A stretch of DNA of 64,000 bases from Micromonospora sp. CCTCC AA 2012012 (GCF_040499845.1 NZ_CP159342.1:3968001-4032000); one strand, 5' to 3'; shown: positions 39,201 to 51,136, counted from the stretch's first letter. A program made the numbers and translations. The notes: generated by a model from the sequence alone, not told the origin.

Positions 39201-40055
39201 ATGAATGAAAGCGGTGTCGTCGCGGCGCCGACCGAACGCGTGCTGGACCTGTTCCACGGAGTCCGGCTCACCCCCACCCAGCGGCGGATCGCGCACTGCC
39301 TGGTGCAGCACGCCGGAGCGGCGGCGTACCTGTCGGCGGCCGAGGTGGCCGAACTGGCCGGAGTCAGCCAGCCGTCGGTGACCCGGTTCGCGATGGCGCT
39401 CGGCCACGACGGCTACCCGGCCCTGCGCCGCCGGCTGCGCGAGCTGACCGCCACCGGGGCGGGCGGACCGGTCGACACCGACAACGAACTCCAGCGGGCC
39501 GTCCGCACCGAGTCGGGCAACCTCGACCGGCTGGCCGGGCAGCTCGCCGACCGGGAGCGGATCACCGAGGTCGGCGCGCTGCTGGCCGCCAGCCGGCCGC
39601 TGCCGGTGCTCGGACTGCGCGCCGCCGCGCCGCTCGCGGCGTACTTCGCCTTCTTCGCCGCGAAGGTGCATCCGGACGTGCGGGTCCTCGACGACGGCGG
39701 CAGCCTGCTGGCCGACCGGCTCGAACAGGCCGCCGCGGCCGGCGCGACCGCCCTGCTCGCCTTCGTGCTGCCCCGCTACCCCCGGGAGACCCTCGACGCG
39801 CTGCGCGAGGCCCGCACCGCCGGGCTGACCGTCGTGGCGATCACCGACTCCCCGGTCAGCCCCGCCGCCGAGCACGCCGAGGTGGTGCTCCCCGCCGCCG
39901 TCGGCACCGACCTGGTCTTCGACCTGCACACCGCCCCGATGACCCTGGCCATGGTGGTGCTCCAGGCGATCTGCGACGCCACCCCCGCCGAGACCCAGGC
40001 CCGACTCGAGGCGTTCGAGTCGTCCGCCGCCCGCCGCCAGTTGTTCCTCGGCTGA
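39201..40055 (+). CDS. MurR/RpiR-family regulator of the hut operon
   Basis: 284 residues. N-terminal HTH_6 domain (~res 15-85) with LTPTQRRIAHCLVQHA and the recognition helix VSQPSVTRFAMALGHDGYP; C-terminal sugar-isomerase (SIS) domain (~115-250) with ADRLEQAAAAGATALLAFVLPRYPRETLDALREAR and VVAITDSPVSPAAEHAEVVLPA. RpiR members upstream of hut genes usually respond to urocanate or another histidine breakdown product. Only 12 bp separate it from hutU, so it is the first gene of the hut operon and probably regulates itself. An AT-rich patch with TGAA-N4-TTCA (39172-39183) before the ATG is a candidate site. Confidence 0.9.
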   Translation: MNESGVVAAPTERVLDLFHGVRLTPTQRRIAHCLVQHAGAAAYLSAAEVAELAGVSQPSVTRFAMALGHDGYPALRRRLRELTATGAGGPVDTDNELQRAVRTESGNLDRLAGQLADRERITEVGALLAASRPLPVLGLRAAAPLAAYFAFFAAKVHPDVRVLDDGGSLLADRLEQAAAAGATALLAFVLPRYPRETLDALREARTAGLTVVAITDSPVSPAAEHAEVVLPAAVGTDLVFDLHTAPMTLAMVVLQAICDATPAETQARLEAFESSAARRQLFLG

Positions 40056-40067
40056 GAGGAGTACGAG

Positions 40068-41729
40068 ATGCACCAGCCCGTCCGCGCCGCCCGCGGCACC
40101 GTACGCACCGCGAAGGGGTGGCCGCAGGAGGCCGCCCTGCGCATGCTGATGAACAACCTCGACCCGGAGGTGGCCGAGCGCCCCGACGACCTGGTCGTCT
40201 ACGGCGGCACCGGCAAGGCCGCGCGGGACTGGCCGTCGTACCACGCGCTGGTGCGGACGCTGACCGAGCTGCGCGACGACGAGACGATGCTGGTGCAGTC
40301 CGGCCGCCCGGTCGGTGTGATGCGGACCCACGAGTGGGCGCCCCGGGTGCTGCTGGCCAACTCGAACCTGGTCGGCGACTGGGCCACCTGGCCGGAGTTC
40401 CGCCGCCTCGAACAGCTCGGCCTGACCATGTACGGGCAGATGACCGCCGGTTCGTGGATCTACATCGGCACCCAGGGCATCCTCCAGGGCACGTACGAGA
40501 CCTTCGCCGCGGTGGCCGCCAAGCGCTTCGGCGGCACCCTCGCCGGGACGTTGACGCTGACCGCCGGCTGCGGCGGGATGGGCGGGGCGCAGCCCCTCGC
40601 GGTCACCATGAACGGCGGCGTCTGCCTGATCGTGGACGTGGACCGGACCCGGCTGGACCGCCGGGTGCACGACCGCTACCTCGACGAGGTGGCCGACTCG
40701 CTGGACGACGCCGTCGAGCGGGTGCTCGCCGCGAAGCGGGACCGTCGGGCGCTCAGCGTCGGCGTGGTCGGCAACGCGGCGACGGTCTTCCCGGAGCTGC
40801 TGCGCCGGGGCGTCGAGATCGACGTCGTCACCGACCAGACCAGCGCGCACGACCCGCTGTCGTACCTGCCGGAGGGGGTGGAGGTCGCCGACGCCCGGGA
40901 CTACGCGACAGCGAAGCCGGCGGAGTTCACCGACCGGGCGCGGGCGTCGATGGCGAAGCACGTCGAGGCGATGGTCGGCTTCCTCGACGCGGGCGCGGAG
41001 GTCTTCGACTACGGCAACTCGATCCGCGGCGAGGCGAAGCTCGGCGGCTTCGAGCGGGCGTTCGACTTCCCGGGCTTCGTGCCGGCGTACATCCGGCCGC
41101 TGTTCTGCGAGGGGAAGGGTCCCTTCCGGTGGGCGGCGCTCTCCGGCGACCCGAAGGACATCGCCGCCACCGACCGGGCGATCCTGGACCTGTTCCCGGA
41201 GAACGAGTCCCTCGCCCGGTGGATGCGGATGGCCGGCGAGCGGGTCGCCTTCCAGGGCCTGCCGGCGCGGATCTGCTGGCTCGGCTACGGCGAGCGCGAC
41301 CGGGCCGGGGTGCGGTTCAACGAGATGGTCGCGTCGGGCGAGCTGACCGCCCCCGTGGTGATCGGCCGGGACCACCTGGACTGCGGCAGCGTCGCCAGCC
41401 CCTACCGGGAGACCGAGGCGATGGCCGACGGCTCCGACGCGATCGCCGACTGGCCGCTGCTCAACGCGCTGGTCAACACGGCCAGCGGGGCATCCTGGGT
41501 GTCCATCCACCACGGCGGCGGGGTGGGCATCGGCCGGTCCATCCACGCCGGGCAGGTCTGCGTCGCCGACGGCAGCGCCCTGGCCGGGCAGAAGATCGAG
41601 CGGGTCCTGACCAACGACCCGGCGATGGGCGTCATCCGGCACGTCGACGCCGGCTACGACGACGCCCGCGAGGTCGCCGCGCGGACCGGCGTGCGGGTGC
41701 CGATGACGGAGACCGGGGCCCCGGCGTGA
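40068..41729 (+). CDS. hutU: Urocanate hydratase
   Basis: 553 residues, normal for urocanase. It adds water to urocanate, giving 4-imidazolone-5-propionate, with NAD as an unusual electrophilic catalyst. Identifying stretches: [21 protein letters not shown] near the start, [20 protein letters not shown] (~res 165-184, NAD-binding Gly/Cys region), [16 protein letters not shown] and [18 protein letters not shown] with the conserved Cys near the active site. An AGGAG site precedes the ATG. The stop overlaps the next gene by 4 bp (GTGA). Second enzyme of histidine breakdown. Confidence 0.98.
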   Translation: MHQPVRAARGTVRTAKGWPQEAALRMLMNNLDPEVAERPDDLVVYGGTGKAARDWPSYHALVRTLTELRDDETMLVQSGRPVGVMRTHEWAPRVLLANSNLVGDWATWPEFRRLEQLGLTMYGQMTAGSWIYIGTQGILQGTYETFAAVAAKRFGGTLAGTLTLTAGCGGMGGAQPLAVTMNGGVCLIVDVDRTRLDRRVHDRYLDEVADSLDDAVERVLAAKRDRRALSVGVVGNAATVFPELLRRGVEIDVVTDQTSAHDPLSYLPEGVEVADARDYATAKPAEFTDRARASMAKHVEAMVGFLDAGAEVFDYGNSIRGEAKLGGFERAFDFPGFVPAYIRPLFCEGKGPFRWAALSGDPKDIAATDRAILDLFPENESLARWMRMAGERVAFQGLPARICWLGYGERDRAGVRFNEMVASGELTAPVVIGRDHLDCGSVASPYRETEAMADGSDAIADWPLLNALVNTASGASWVSIHHGGGVGIGRSIHAGQVCVADGSALAGQKIERVLTNDPAMGVIRHVDAGYDDAREVAARTGVRVPMTETGAPA

Positions 41730-42925
41730 CCGACCTGGCCGAGCGGTTCCGCAAGCTCTGGGACGAGATCGCGTCCGTCGGGCGGGACGCCGGCAGCGGC
41801 GGCTACCTGCGCTATGCGCTCACCGAGCCGGAGCTGACCCTGCGCGCCTGGTTCCGCGAGCAGGCCGACGAACGCGGGATGCCGGTGCAGGAAGACGGCA
41901 ACGGCAACCTCTTCGCCTGGTGGGGTGACCCGGCCGCCGGAGAAGCGGTGCTCACCGGCAGCCACTTCGACTCGGTGCCGCACGGCGGGGCGTACGACGG
42001 GCCGCTCGGCATCGTCAGCGCGTTCCTCGCCGTGGACGAGCTGCGGGCGGCGGGCGTCACGCCCGACCGGCCGGTGGCGGTGGCCGCGTTCGTGGAGGAG
42101 GAGGGGGCGCGGTTCGGCGTACCCTGCCTGGGGTCGCGGCTGCTCACCGGGGAGATCGCGGTGGACCGCGCGGCCGGGCTGCGCGACGCGGCCGGGGTGA
42201 GCTTCGCCGAGGCGCTGGGCGACCGGCCGGCGGGCGCCGACCCGACCCTGCTCGGCCGCTTCGCGGCCTTCGTGGAACTGCACGTCGAGCAGGGCCGCGC
42301 GCTGGTCGAGCAGGCCGCGCCGGTCGCGGTGGCCAGCGCGATCTGGCCGCACGGCCGTTGGCGCTTCGACTTCCACGGCGAGGGCAACCACGCGGGTACG
42401 ACCCGGATGGCCGACCGCCGCGACCCGATGCTCACGTACGCGTTCACGGTGCTCGCCGCGAACAAGGAGGCCCGGCTGCGCGACGCGCACGCCACCGTGG
42501 CCCGGGTCGCCGTCGAGCCGAACGCCACCAACGCCATCCCGGCGAAGGTGACCGGCTGGCTGGACGCCCGGGCGGCCGAGCCGGCGACGCTGCACGGCCT
42601 CGTCGAGGCGGTGCAGGCCAAGGCCACCGAGCGGGCGAGACGGGACGGCACGGCGCTGACCTGCACCGAGGAGTCGGCGACCCCCCTCGTCGCGTTCGAC
42701 GGCGGGCTGGCCGACCGGCTGGCCGCGCTGCTGGACGCGCCGGTGCTGCCCACCGGGGCCGGGCACGACGCGGGGGTGCTGGCCGCGCACCTGCCCACCG
42801 CGATGCTCTTCGTCCGCAACCCGACCGGGGTGTCGCACTCCCCGGCCGAGTCCGCCACCGACGTCGACTGCGCCGCCGGGGTGACCGTTCTGGCCCGGGT
42901 GCTGGAGGAGCTGGCATGCCGTTGA
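41726..42925 (+). CDS. M20-family amidohydrolase in the hut operon (probable N-formylglutamate or carbamoyl-type hydrolase)
   Basis: 399 residues, GTG start overlapping the hutU stop. Zinc ligands of the M20 / allantoate amidohydrolase / hydantoinase-like group are seen: [15 protein letters not shown] (His, Asp), [10 protein letters not shown] (Glu pair) and [11 protein letters not shown] (His), with the dimer-site [15 protein letters not shown] and a last His in [11 protein letters not shown]. These enzymes cleave N-carbamoyl or related amide groups from amino acids. In this operon HutF yields N-formylglutamate and no HutG is present, so the likely substrate is N-formyl-L-glutamate. That is inference; the family name alone would say allantoate or N-carbamoyl amino acid. 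Confidence 0.85.
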   Translation: MTDLAERFRKLWDEIASVGRDAGSGGYLRYALTEPELTLRAWFREQADERGMPVQEDGNGNLFAWWGDPAAGEAVLTGSHFDSVPHGGAYDGPLGIVSAFLAVDELRAAGVTPDRPVAVAAFVEEEGARFGVPCLGSRLLTGEIAVDRAAGLRDAAGVSFAEALGDRPAGADPTLLGRFAAFVELHVEQGRALVEQAAPVAVASAIWPHGRWRFDFHGEGNHAGTTRMADRRDPMLTYAFTVLAANKEARLRDAHATVARVAVEPNATNAIPAKVTGWLDARAAEPATLHGLVEAVQAKATERARRDGTALTCTEESATPLVAFDGGLADRLAALLDAPVLPTGAGHDAGVLAAHLPTAMLFVRNPTGVSHSPAESATDVDCAAGVTVLARVLEELACR

Positions 42926-44271
42926 GATGGCTCGCCGAGTACGCCTGGCTGCCCGACCACGCCGAGCCCACGCCCGACGTGCTGATCGAGGCCGACGCGG
43001 GCCGGATCACCGCCGTCACGCCGTTGACTGCCGGGGGCCGGCCGGCCGCCGGCGTCGAGGTGCTCGGTGACGCGACCCGACTGCCGGGGCTGACCCTGCC
43101 GGGGCTGGCCAACTCCCACTCGCACGCCTTCCACCGGGCGCTGCGCGGGCGTACCCACGCCGGTCGGGGTGACTTCTGGAGCTGGCGGGACGCCATGTAC
43201 GCCGTCGCCGCCCGGCTCGACCCGGACAGCTACCTGGCCCTGGCCCGGGCCGCGTACGCGGAGATGGCGCTCGCCGGGGTCACCTGCGTCGGCGAGTTCC
43301 ACTACCTGCACCACGGCCCCGACGGCACCCCGTACGACGACCCGAACGCGATGTCGGCGGCGCTGGTGGAGGCGGCGGCGCACGCCGGCATCCGGCTCAC
43401 CCTGCTGGACGCGTGCTATCTGACCGCCTCGGTGGACGGTGCGCCGCTCGCGGGACCGCAGCGGCGGTTCGGCGACGGTGACGCGCTGCGCTGGGCGGCG
43501 CGGGTCGCCGCGTTCCGCCCGGAGAACGAGCACGCCCGGGTCGGTACGGCCATCCACTCCGTCCGCGCGGTGCCGGCGGAGCAGTTGGCGACCGTCGCGA
43601 ACCTGGCCGACCGCGCCGGGGTGCCGCTGCACGTGCACCTGTCGGAGCAGCCCGCCGAGAACGACGCCTGTCGGTCCGTGCACGGCGTCACCCCGACCCG
43701 ACTGCTCGCCGAGCACGGGGTGCTCGGCGCGCACACCACCGCCGTGCACGCCACCCACCCCACCAGCGCCGACGTCACGCTGCTCGGGGACAGCCGGACC
43801 GGGATCTGCCTCTGCCCCACCACCGAGCGGGACCTGGCCGACGGGATCGGGCCGGCGCGGCGGATGGCCGAGGCGGGCAGCCCGCTCACCCTGGGCAGCG
43901 ACAGCCACGCCGTGGTCGACCTCTTCGAGGAGGCGCGCGCCGTCGAGCTGGACGAGCGGCTGCGGACCCGCCGACGCGGGCACTTCACCGCCGCCGAGCT
44001 GCTGACCGCCGCCACCGTCGCCGGGCACGCCGCACTGGGCTGGGGAGACGCCGGCCGGCTGGCAGTCGGCGACCGGGCCGACCTGGTCACCGTACGGCTG
44101 GACAGCGCCCGCACCGCCGGGGTGCCGCCGGTCGGGGCGTTCTTCGCCGCCACCGCCGCCGACGTGACCACCGTGGTGGTCGACGGCCGGACGGTGGTCG
44201 CCGAGGGCCGGCACCTGACCGTCGACGTGCCGACCGAGCTGCGGCACGCCATCGCGGAGGTGGTCTCGTGA
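42916..44271 (+). CDS. hutF: Formimidoylglutamate deiminase
   Basis: 451 residues, amidohydrolase superfamily. It removes ammonia from N-formimino-L-glutamate to give N-formyl-L-glutamate. Metal site motif: [18 protein letters not shown] (~res 57-74); further ligands in [10 protein letters not shown] and [12 protein letters not shown], and the final Asp in [16 protein letters not shown]. The RGRTHAG...FWSWRDAMY stretch is characteristic for HutF as opposed to HutI. The ATG lies 10 bp inside the end of the M20 gene. Its presence fixes the operon to the two-ammonia (HutF-HutG type) route. Confidence 0.96.
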   Translation: MPLRWLAEYAWLPDHAEPTPDVLIEADAGRITAVTPLTAGGRPAAGVEVLGDATRLPGLTLPGLANSHSHAFHRALRGRTHAGRGDFWSWRDAMYAVAARLDPDSYLALARAAYAEMALAGVTCVGEFHYLHHGPDGTPYDDPNAMSAALVEAAAHAGIRLTLLDACYLTASVDGAPLAGPQRRFGDGDALRWAARVAAFRPENEHARVGTAIHSVRAVPAEQLATVANLADRAGVPLHVHLSEQPAENDACRSVHGVTPTRLLAEHGVLGAHTTAVHATHPTSADVTLLGDSRTGICLCPTTERDLADGIGPARRMAEAGSPLTLGSDSHAVVDLFEEARAVELDERLRTRRRGHFTAAELLTAATVAGHAALGWGDAGRLAVGDRADLVTVRLDSARTAGVPPVGAFFAATAADVTTVVVDGRTVVAEGRHLTVDVPTELRHAIAEVVS

Positions 44272-45521
44272 GCGGCTTTCCGACCCGCCCGGACGGGCCG
44301 ACGCGGCGGATCGCGCGCAACACCGGCAGCCTGCTCGTGGACGACATCGGCGAGTTGGTCACCAACGACGGCCGGGCGGGCGACCCGCTGGGGATCCGGC
44401 GGGACGCCGCCGTGCTGATCGAGGACGGCGAGGTGGCCTGGGTCGGGCCGGCCCGGGACGCCCCGGCCGCCGACCGACGGATCGACGCCGGGGGCGCGGC
44501 GGTGCTGCCCGGCTTCGTGGACAGCCACGCCCACCTGGTCTTCGCCGGGGACCGGGCCGCCGAGTTCGCCGCCCGGATGGCCGGCGAGCCCTACACCGGC
44601 GGCGGCATCCGCACCACCGTCGGCGCCACCCGGGCCGCCTCCGACGACGAACTGCGGGCCACCGTGGGCAGGCTGCGTGCCGAGGCCCTGCGGCAGGGCA
44701 CCACCACCATGGAGATCAAGAGCGGGTACGGCCTCACCGCCGCCGACGAGGCCCGCTCGCTGCGGATCGCCGCCGAGTTCACCGACGACACCACCTATCT
44801 CGGCGCGCACGTCGTCCCCGCCGAGTACGCGAACCGCCCCGACGACTACGTGGGCCTGGTCTGCGGCCCGATGCTCGCCGCCGCCGCCCCGTACGCCCGG
44901 TGGATCGACGTGTTCTGCGAGCGCGGCGCGTTCGACGTGGACCACGCCCGGGCGATCCTCGCCTGCGGGCAGGCCGTCGGACTGGGCCTGCGGGTGCACG
45001 CCAACCAGCTCGGCCCCGGGCCGGGCGTGCAACTCGGTGTGGAACTCGGCGCGGCCAGCGTCGACCACTGCACCCACCTGACCGACGCCGACATCGACGC
45101 GCTCGCCGCGCACCGGATCGACTGCATGTGCGCGGACGGCTCACACACCACCACGGTCGCCACCCTGCTGCCGGGGGCGGAGTTCTCCACCCGGTCGCCG
45201 TACCCGGACGCGCGGCGGCTGCTCGACGCGGGCGTGACGGTGGCGCTCGCGACGGACTGCAACCCCGGGTCGTCGTACACGTCGTCGATGGCGTTCTGCG
45301 TCGCGCTCGCCGTACGCGAGATGCGGATGACCCCGGCGGAGGCGGTGTGGGCGGCGACCGCCGGCGGGGCGGCGGCGCTGCGCCGCACCGACGTCGGCCG
45401 GCTGCGGCCCGGCGCCCGGGCCGACCTCATGATCCTCGACGCCCCTTCCCACCTGCACCTGGCCTACCGGCCGGGGGTTCCCCTGATCCGCCAGGTTCTG
45501 CACAACGGAGTGCCGCAATGA
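44268..45521 (+). CDS. hutI: Imidazolonepropionase
   Basis: 417 residues, GTG start overlapping the hutF stop. It hydrolyses 4-imidazolone-5-propionate to N-formimino-glutamate. Zinc-site motif [23 protein letters not shown] (~res 83), [11 protein letters not shown], further His in [16 protein letters not shown] LRVHANQLG, and the catalytic Asp in [13 protein letters not shown] (~res 327). Length is normal. Chemically it acts between HutU and HutF, while its gene lies between hutF and hutH. Confidence 0.97.
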   Translation: MSGFPTRPDGPTRRIARNTGSLLVDDIGELVTNDGRAGDPLGIRRDAAVLIEDGEVAWVGPARDAPAADRRIDAGGAAVLPGFVDSHAHLVFAGDRAAEFAARMAGEPYTGGGIRTTVGATRAASDDELRATVGRLRAEALRQGTTTMEIKSGYGLTAADEARSLRIAAEFTDDTTYLGAHVVPAEYANRPDDYVGLVCGPMLAAAAPYARWIDVFCERGAFDVDHARAILACGQAVGLGLRVHANQLGPGPGVQLGVELGAASVDHCTHLTDADIDALAAHRIDCMCADGSHTTTVATLLPGAEFSTRSPYPDARRLLDAGVTVALATDCNPGSSYTSSMAFCVALAVREMRMTPAEAVWAATAGGAAALRRTDVGRLRPGARADLMILDAPSHLHLAYRPGVPLIRQVLHNGVPQ

Positions 45522-47053
45522 CCGTGACCATCCAGCCCACCGGGGTCTCCCCCGCCGACGTGCTCGCCGTCGCGCGCGGCACCGCCAAGGTCGTCCTCGA
45601 CCCGTCCACCGTGGACGCGATGGCGACCAGCCGCGCCATCGTGGACGGCATCGAGGCCGCCGGCCGCCCCGTCTACGGCGTCTCCACCGGCTTCGGGGCG
45701 CTCGCCAACACCTTCGTCGCGCCGGAACGGCGGGCCGAACTCCAGCACGCGCTGATCCGCTCGCACGCCGCCGGGGTGGGCGCGCCGATGCCCCGCGAGG
45801 TGGTCCGGGCGATGATGCTGCTGCGGGTCCGCTCCCTCGCGCTGGGCCGCTCCGGCGTCCGCCCGCTGATCGCCGAGGCGCTGGTGGACCTGCTCAACCA
45901 CGAGGTCACCCCGTGGGTGCCGGAGCACGGCTCGCTCGGCGCCTCCGGCGACCTGGCCCCCCTGGCGCACTGCGCGCTGGTGCTGCTCGGCGAGGGCTGG
46001 GTGCTCGGGCCGGCCGGGGAACGCCTCGACGCCGCCGAGGCGCTGCGCCGGGTCGGGCTGGCCCCGATCGAGCTGGCCGCCAAGGAGGGGCTGGCGCTGA
46101 TCAACGGCACCGACGGCATGCTGGGCATGCTGCTGCTCGCCATCCACGACGCCCGGCACCTCTTCGCCATGGCGGACGTCACCGCCGCCCTCGCCATCGA
46201 GGCGATGCTCGGCTCGGAGCGGCCGTTCCTGCCCGAGCTGCACGCCATCCGGCCGCACCCCGGGCAGGCCGTCTCGGCGGCGAACATCCACCGGCTGCTC
46301 CAGGACTCCCGGGTGATGGACTCGCACCGCGACGACCTGGCGCACGCGGTGCAGGACGCGTACTCGATGCGCTGCGCGCCCCAGGTGGCCGGCGCGGCGC
46401 GGGACACCCTCGACTTCGTCGAGACGGTCGCCGGCCGGGAACTGCGCTCGGTGGTGGACAACCCGGTGGTGCTGCCCGACGGGCGGGTCGAGTCCACCGG
46501 GAACTTCCACGGCGCGCCGCTCGGCTTCGCCGCCGACTACCTGGCCATCGCCGCCGCCGAGGTCGGCGCCATCGCGGAACGCCGGGTCGACCGGCTGCTC
46601 GACGTGGCCCGCAACCGGGAACTGCCCGCCTTCCTCTCCCCCGACGCCGGGGTCAACTCGGGGCTGATGATCGCCCAGTACACGGCGGCCGGGATCGTCG
46701 CGGAGAACCGGCGCCTCGCCGCGCCCGCCTCGGTGGACTCGCTACCCACCAGCGGCATGCAGGAGGACCACGTCTCGATGGGCTGGGCGGCGACCAAGAA
46801 GCTGCGTACCGTGCTGGACAACCTGACCAGCGTGCTCGCGGTGGAGCTGCTGGCCGGGGTACGCGGCCTCCAGCTGCGCACCCCGCTGGAGCCGTCGCCG
46901 GCCGGTCGGGCCGCGCTCGCAGCGCTCGGCGAGGTGGCCGGCGAACCCGGGCCGGACGTCTTCCTCGCCCCGGTCATGGAGACCGCGCGGGAGGTGCTGC
47001 GCGGCCACGCCCTGCGCGCCGCCATCGAACGCGAGATCGGCCCCCTCGGCTGA
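45518..47053 (+). CDS. hutH: Histidine ammonia-lyase
   Basis: 511 residues. It removes ammonia from L-histidine, forming urocanate, the first step of the pathway. The Ala-Ser-Gly triad that cyclises into the MIO prosthetic group is in [15 protein letters not shown] (~res 136-150). Other family marks: [13 protein letters not shown] near the N-terminus and [14 protein letters not shown] late in the chain. ATG 45518 overlaps the hutI stop. It ends the hut operon; a hairpin at 47133-47155 follows. Confidence 0.98.
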   Translation: MTVTIQPTGVSPADVLAVARGTAKVVLDPSTVDAMATSRAIVDGIEAAGRPVYGVSTGFGALANTFVAPERRAELQHALIRSHAAGVGAPMPREVVRAMMLLRVRSLALGRSGVRPLIAEALVDLLNHEVTPWVPEHGSLGASGDLAPLAHCALVLLGEGWVLGPAGERLDAAEALRRVGLAPIELAAKEGLALINGTDGMLGMLLLAIHDARHLFAMADVTAALAIEAMLGSERPFLPELHAIRPHPGQAVSAANIHRLLQDSRVMDSHRDDLAHAVQDAYSMRCAPQVAGAARDTLDFVETVAGRELRSVVDNPVVLPDGRVESTGNFHGAPLGFAADYLAIAAAEVGAIAERRVDRLLDVARNRELPAFLSPDAGVNSGLMIAQYTAAGIVAENRRLAAPASVDSLPTSGMQEDHVSMGWAATKKLRTVLDNLTSVLAVELLAGVRGLQLRTPLEPSPAGRAALAALGEVAGEPGPDVFLAPVMETAREVLRGHALRAAIEREIGPLG

Positions 47054-47132
47054 TCACCCCACCCGGCATCGTCCGCCCCGCCCGCCCGGCGTCACGCCTC
47101 CCGCCCGGCGTGGCCACTCCCGCCCGGCGTGG

Positions 47133-47155
47133 CCACTCTTTCCGGGAAAGAGTGG
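47133..47155. terminator. Hairpin after hutH
   Basis: An 11-bp perfect stem (CCACTCTTTCC with GGAAAGAGTGG) and minimal loop, followed by TTAAT. The core CTCTTTCCGGGAAA recurs unpaired at 47177-47190, so this may be one of a family of interspersed repeats as well as a terminator. Confidence 0.6.
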
Positions 47156-47199
47156 TTAATCCGCGCAGGATAAGCCCTCTTTCCGGGAAATTGCGGGGC

Positions 47200-47298
47200 G
47201 AGGACGGGCGGGCGAGGACGAGGCGGGGCGAGGACGAGGACGGGCGGGCGAGGACGGGCGGGCGAGGAGGAGGCGGGGCCAGGACGGGCGGGTCGGGG
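47200..47298. repeat. G-rich GAGGACGGGCGG-type repeat downstream of rdgB
   Basis: About 95 bp of imperfect GGCGAGGAC / GGGCGGGCGAGGAC units, with G-runs on the plus strand. It lies in the gap between the converging hutH and rdgB genes and could form a four-stranded G structure or act as a transcription roadblock. No gene. Confidence 0.7.
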
Positions 47299-47916
47299 TC
47301 AGGGGGTTGGGGGGAGGACCTTGGCGGCGAGCTTGGCGAGGTCGCGCAGGGCCTTGCCGCGGTGGCTGATGGCGTCCTTCTCCTGCGGGGTCAGCTCCGC
47401 GTTGGTGCGCTCCTGACCGTCGCCGAGGAAGATCGGGTCGTACCCGAAGCCGCCCTCGCCGCGCGGCGCGCGCAGCAGCCGACCGGTCTGCCGGCCGTCG
47501 ACCAGGTGCTCCTTGCCGCCGGGCAGCACCAGCGCCACCGTGCAGACGAAGGCCGCGCCCCGGTGCTCGTCGGGCACGTCGGCCACCTGGTCCAGCACCA
47601 GCTGGAGGTTGGCCTGGTCGTCGCCGTGCCGGCCGGCCCAGCGGGCGCTGAACACGCCCGGCATGCCGTTGAGGGCGTCGACCGCGATGCCCGAGTCGTC
47701 GGCGATGGTGGGCAGGCCGGTACGCCGGCAGCCCTCCCGCGCCTTGATCAGCGCGTTCTCGCCGAAGGTCAGGCCGGTCTCCGGCAGCTCCGGGTATTCC
47801 TCGACGTCGTCGAGGCCGAGCAGGGCGATCCGGTGCGCGCCGAGCGCGCCGTCGAGGATCCGCTGGAGCTCGACCAGCTTCTTGCGGTTCCGGGTGGCGA
47901 GCAGGACCTTGTTCAT
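47299..47916 (-). CDS. rdgB: dITP/XTP pyrophosphatase (RdgB/HAM1)
   Basis: 205 residues. It hydrolyses non-canonical purine triphosphates (dITP, XTP) to monophosphates, keeping them out of DNA and RNA. The N-terminal LLATRNRKKLVELQRIL is the substrate-gripping signature; PELPETGLTFGENALIKAREGCRRTGLPTIADDSGIAVDALNGMPGVFSARWAGRHGDD carries the catalytic Asp (~res 78); GEGGFGYDPIF and the final SHRGKAL complete the family pattern. Last gene of the leftward MBL-rph-rdgB operon, 52 bp after rph. Confidence 0.97.
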   Translation of the reverse strand: MNKVLLATRNRKKLVELQRILDGALGAHRIALLGLDDVEEYPELPETGLTFGENALIKAREGCRRTGLPTIADDSGIAVDALNGMPGVFSARWAGRHGDDQANLQLVLDQVADVPDEHRGAAFVCTVALVLPGGKEHLVDGRQTGRLLRAPRGEGGFGYDPIFLGDGQERTNAELTPQEKDAISHRGKALRDLAKLAAKVLPPTP

Positions 47917-47968
47917 GCGGTGACGTCTCCGTTCACGACTGCGGGGCTCGCAAGCTCACTCCTCGCGT

Positions 47969-48694
47969 TCACTGGAGTGCCTTCCGCTGCGCGTCCGCCA
48001 GTTCCAGGCAGCCCAGCACGCCGAGGTCGAGCAGCGCGTCGAGCTGCTGACGGGAGAAGACGCCGTCCTCACCCGTCCCCTGCACCTCGACGAAGTCGCC
48101 CGTCCCGGTGCAGACCACGTTCATGTCCACCTCGGCGGCCACGTCCTCGGTGTAGCAGAGGTCCAGCCGTGGCTCACCGGCGATGATGCCGACGCTGACC
48201 GCGGCCACCGACCGGTGCATCACGTTCTCCACCTTGCCGGCCAGCGACTTCCGCCCGGCCAGCCAGGTCACCGCGTCGTGCAGCGCCACGTACGCGCCGG
48301 TGATCGCCGCGGTACGGGTGCCGCCGTCGGCCTGGAGCACGTCGCAGTCGAGCACGATCGAGTTCTCGCCGAGCGCCTTCAGGTCGATCGCGGCCCGCAG
48401 GCTCCGCCCGATCAGGCGGGAGATCTCATGGGTACGCCCACCGACCCGCCCCTTGACGCTCTCCCGGTCGGAGCGGGTGTTCGTGGCGCGGGGCAGCATC
48501 GCGTACTCGGCGGTCACCCAGCCCAGCCCGGAGCCCTTGCGCCAGCGGGGCACGCCCTCCGTCACGCTCGCCGTGCAGAGCACCCGGGTGTCGCCGAACT
48601 CGACGAGGACCGAGCCCTCCGGGTGGGTGCTCCAGCCCCGGGTCAGGGTCACCGGTCGGAGTTGGTCGGGCAGCCGCCCGTCAGGTCGCGCCAT
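47969..48694 (-). CDS. rph: Ribonuclease PH
   Basis: 241 residues, normal length. A phosphorolytic 3'-5' exonuclease that trims tRNA and rRNA 3' ends. Characteristic regions: [32 protein letters not shown] at the N-terminus, the phosphate-binding [29 protein letters not shown] (~res 74-102) and [22 protein letters not shown]. It lies between the MBL enzyme and rdgB, the standard actinobacterial order. Confidence 0.98.
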   Translation of the reverse strand: MARPDGRLPDQLRPVTLTRGWSTHPEGSVLVEFGDTRVLCTASVTEGVPRWRKGSGLGWVTAEYAMLPRATNTRSDRESVKGRVGGRTHEISRLIGRSLRAAIDLKALGENSIVLDCDVLQADGGTRTAAITGAYVALHDAVTWLAGRKSLAGKVENVMHRSVAAVSVGIIAGEPRLDLCYTEDVAAEVDMNVVCTGTGDFVEVQGTGEDGVFSRQQLDALLDLGVLGCLELADAQRKALQ

Positions 48695-48749
48695 CCCTGC
48701 ACCCTATGCGGTGCCGTGATCGATCCGCTCCCGGGTGTGCCCGTGCGGG

Positions 48750-49496
48750 TCAGACGTCGTAGGAGGCACCGGGGCGGGCCACCTCGAGCGGCCCGTCATA
48801 GGCGGACGCGGCCGACGCGACGGTGTGCGCCTCGCTGCCCCAGGCCGCCACCAGGTGGGTGAGCAGCAGCCGGCCGACGCCCGCCTTGGTCGCCACCTCG
48901 CCGGCCTCCCGGCCGGTCAGGTGCAGGTCGGGCGGGTTGTCCACCCCGTCGAGATAGCTGGCCTCGCAGAGGAAGAGGTCGGCGTCCTGCGCCAACCGCA
49001 GCAGCGCCTCGCAGGGCGCGGTGTCGGAGGAGTAGCAGAGCACCCGGCCGTCGTGCTCCAGCCGCACGCCGTACGTCTCGACCGGGTGGTTCACCCGGTC
49101 GACGGTGACCGCGAAGGGGCCGATCGGGAAGGTCCCCGGTTGCAGGGCGTAGAACTGGTAGACGTCGTCGACGGTGCTGTCCTCCTGCCCGTACGCGGCG
49201 GCCAACCGGTCGGGCGCGCCGGCGGGCGCGTAGACCGGCAGGGGCGGGTACGGTCCGTCCGGGGCGTACCGGCGCACCACCACGTACGACACGGCGTCGA
49301 GCATGTGGTCGCAGTGCAGGTGGGTGAGGAGGATGGCGTCGGGGGCGTGCAGCCCCACGTACCGCTGGAGGGTCGAGAGCGAGCCGGAGCCGAAGTCGAC
49401 CAGGAGGCGGAAGCCCGCCACCTCCACCAGGTAGGCGGAGCAGGGGGACTCGGGGCCGGGGAAACTGCCCGCGCAGCCCAGCACGGTCAGTCGCAT
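48750..49496 (-). CDS. MBL-fold hydrolase related to mycobacterial Rv1339 (possible cAMP phosphodiesterase)
   Basis: 248 residues. Metallo-beta-lactamase fold with zinc motif LTHLHCDHMLD (~res 57-67), further ligands in VNHPVETYGVRL, YSSDTAPC and the final LLLTHLVAAWG. The opening LTVLGCAGSFPGPESPCSAYLVE and late DLFLCEASYLDG...NPPDLHLTGREAGEVA match Rv1339 of M. tuberculosis, described as an atypical class II cAMP phosphodiesterase, in the same place before rph. ATG 49496 and GTG 49499 are both possible. It begins the MBL-rph-rdgB operon here. Confidence 0.88.
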   Translation of the reverse strand: MRLTVLGCAGSFPGPESPCSAYLVEVAGFRLLVDFGSGSLSTLQRYVGLHAPDAILLTHLHCDHMLDAVSYVVVRRYAPDGPYPPLPVYAPAGAPDRLAAAYGQEDSTVDDVYQFYALQPGTFPIGPFAVTVDRVNHPVETYGVRLEHDGRVLCYSSDTAPCEALLRLAQDADLFLCEASYLDGVDNPPDLHLTGREAGEVATKAGVGRLLLTHLVAAWGSEAHTVASAASAYDGPLEVARPGASYDV

Positions 49497-49679
49497 CACG
49501 TCATCCCGTTGTCACGCAACGTAGTCCACACGCCGGCACCCGCCTCGTCGATGATCTTTACCGACGCGTACGCCACGCTGCGCAGCCTACGCTGACGCGC
49601 TGCGGCGCAAGAATCATCTACCGGAAGATGTCATCAACGTGACACCCGTACACGTCCGGTGACCGGCCGGGAACGGCGC

Positions 49680-49709
49680 GGGGCCGGCGACGCTCCGTCG
49701 ACCGGCCCC
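49680..49709 (-). terminator. Terminator after cysM
   Basis: GGGGCCGG (49680-49687) pairs with CCGGCCCC (49702-49709), 11 bp past the cysM stop. The rest of the gap 49500-49720 holds no gene; it includes a short CATCT/AGATG dyad near 49620. Confidence 0.65.
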
Positions 49710-49720
49710 ACGCTGCGTCG

Positions 49721-51068
<1,348 letters not shown>

Positions 51069-51136
51069 GATGTCGTGCTCCTTGGTCGGGTCGTGCCAGG
51101 TGACGGGAAGAAAGAAAAGGTGCCGGCGCTGAACGG

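Noticed and set aside
38949..41642. An 897-codon open frame on the minus strand opposite hutU
   Set aside because: Composition (His, Gly, Arg, Val repeats) and lack of domains mark it as an antisense shadow; hutU on the other strand is unmistakable.
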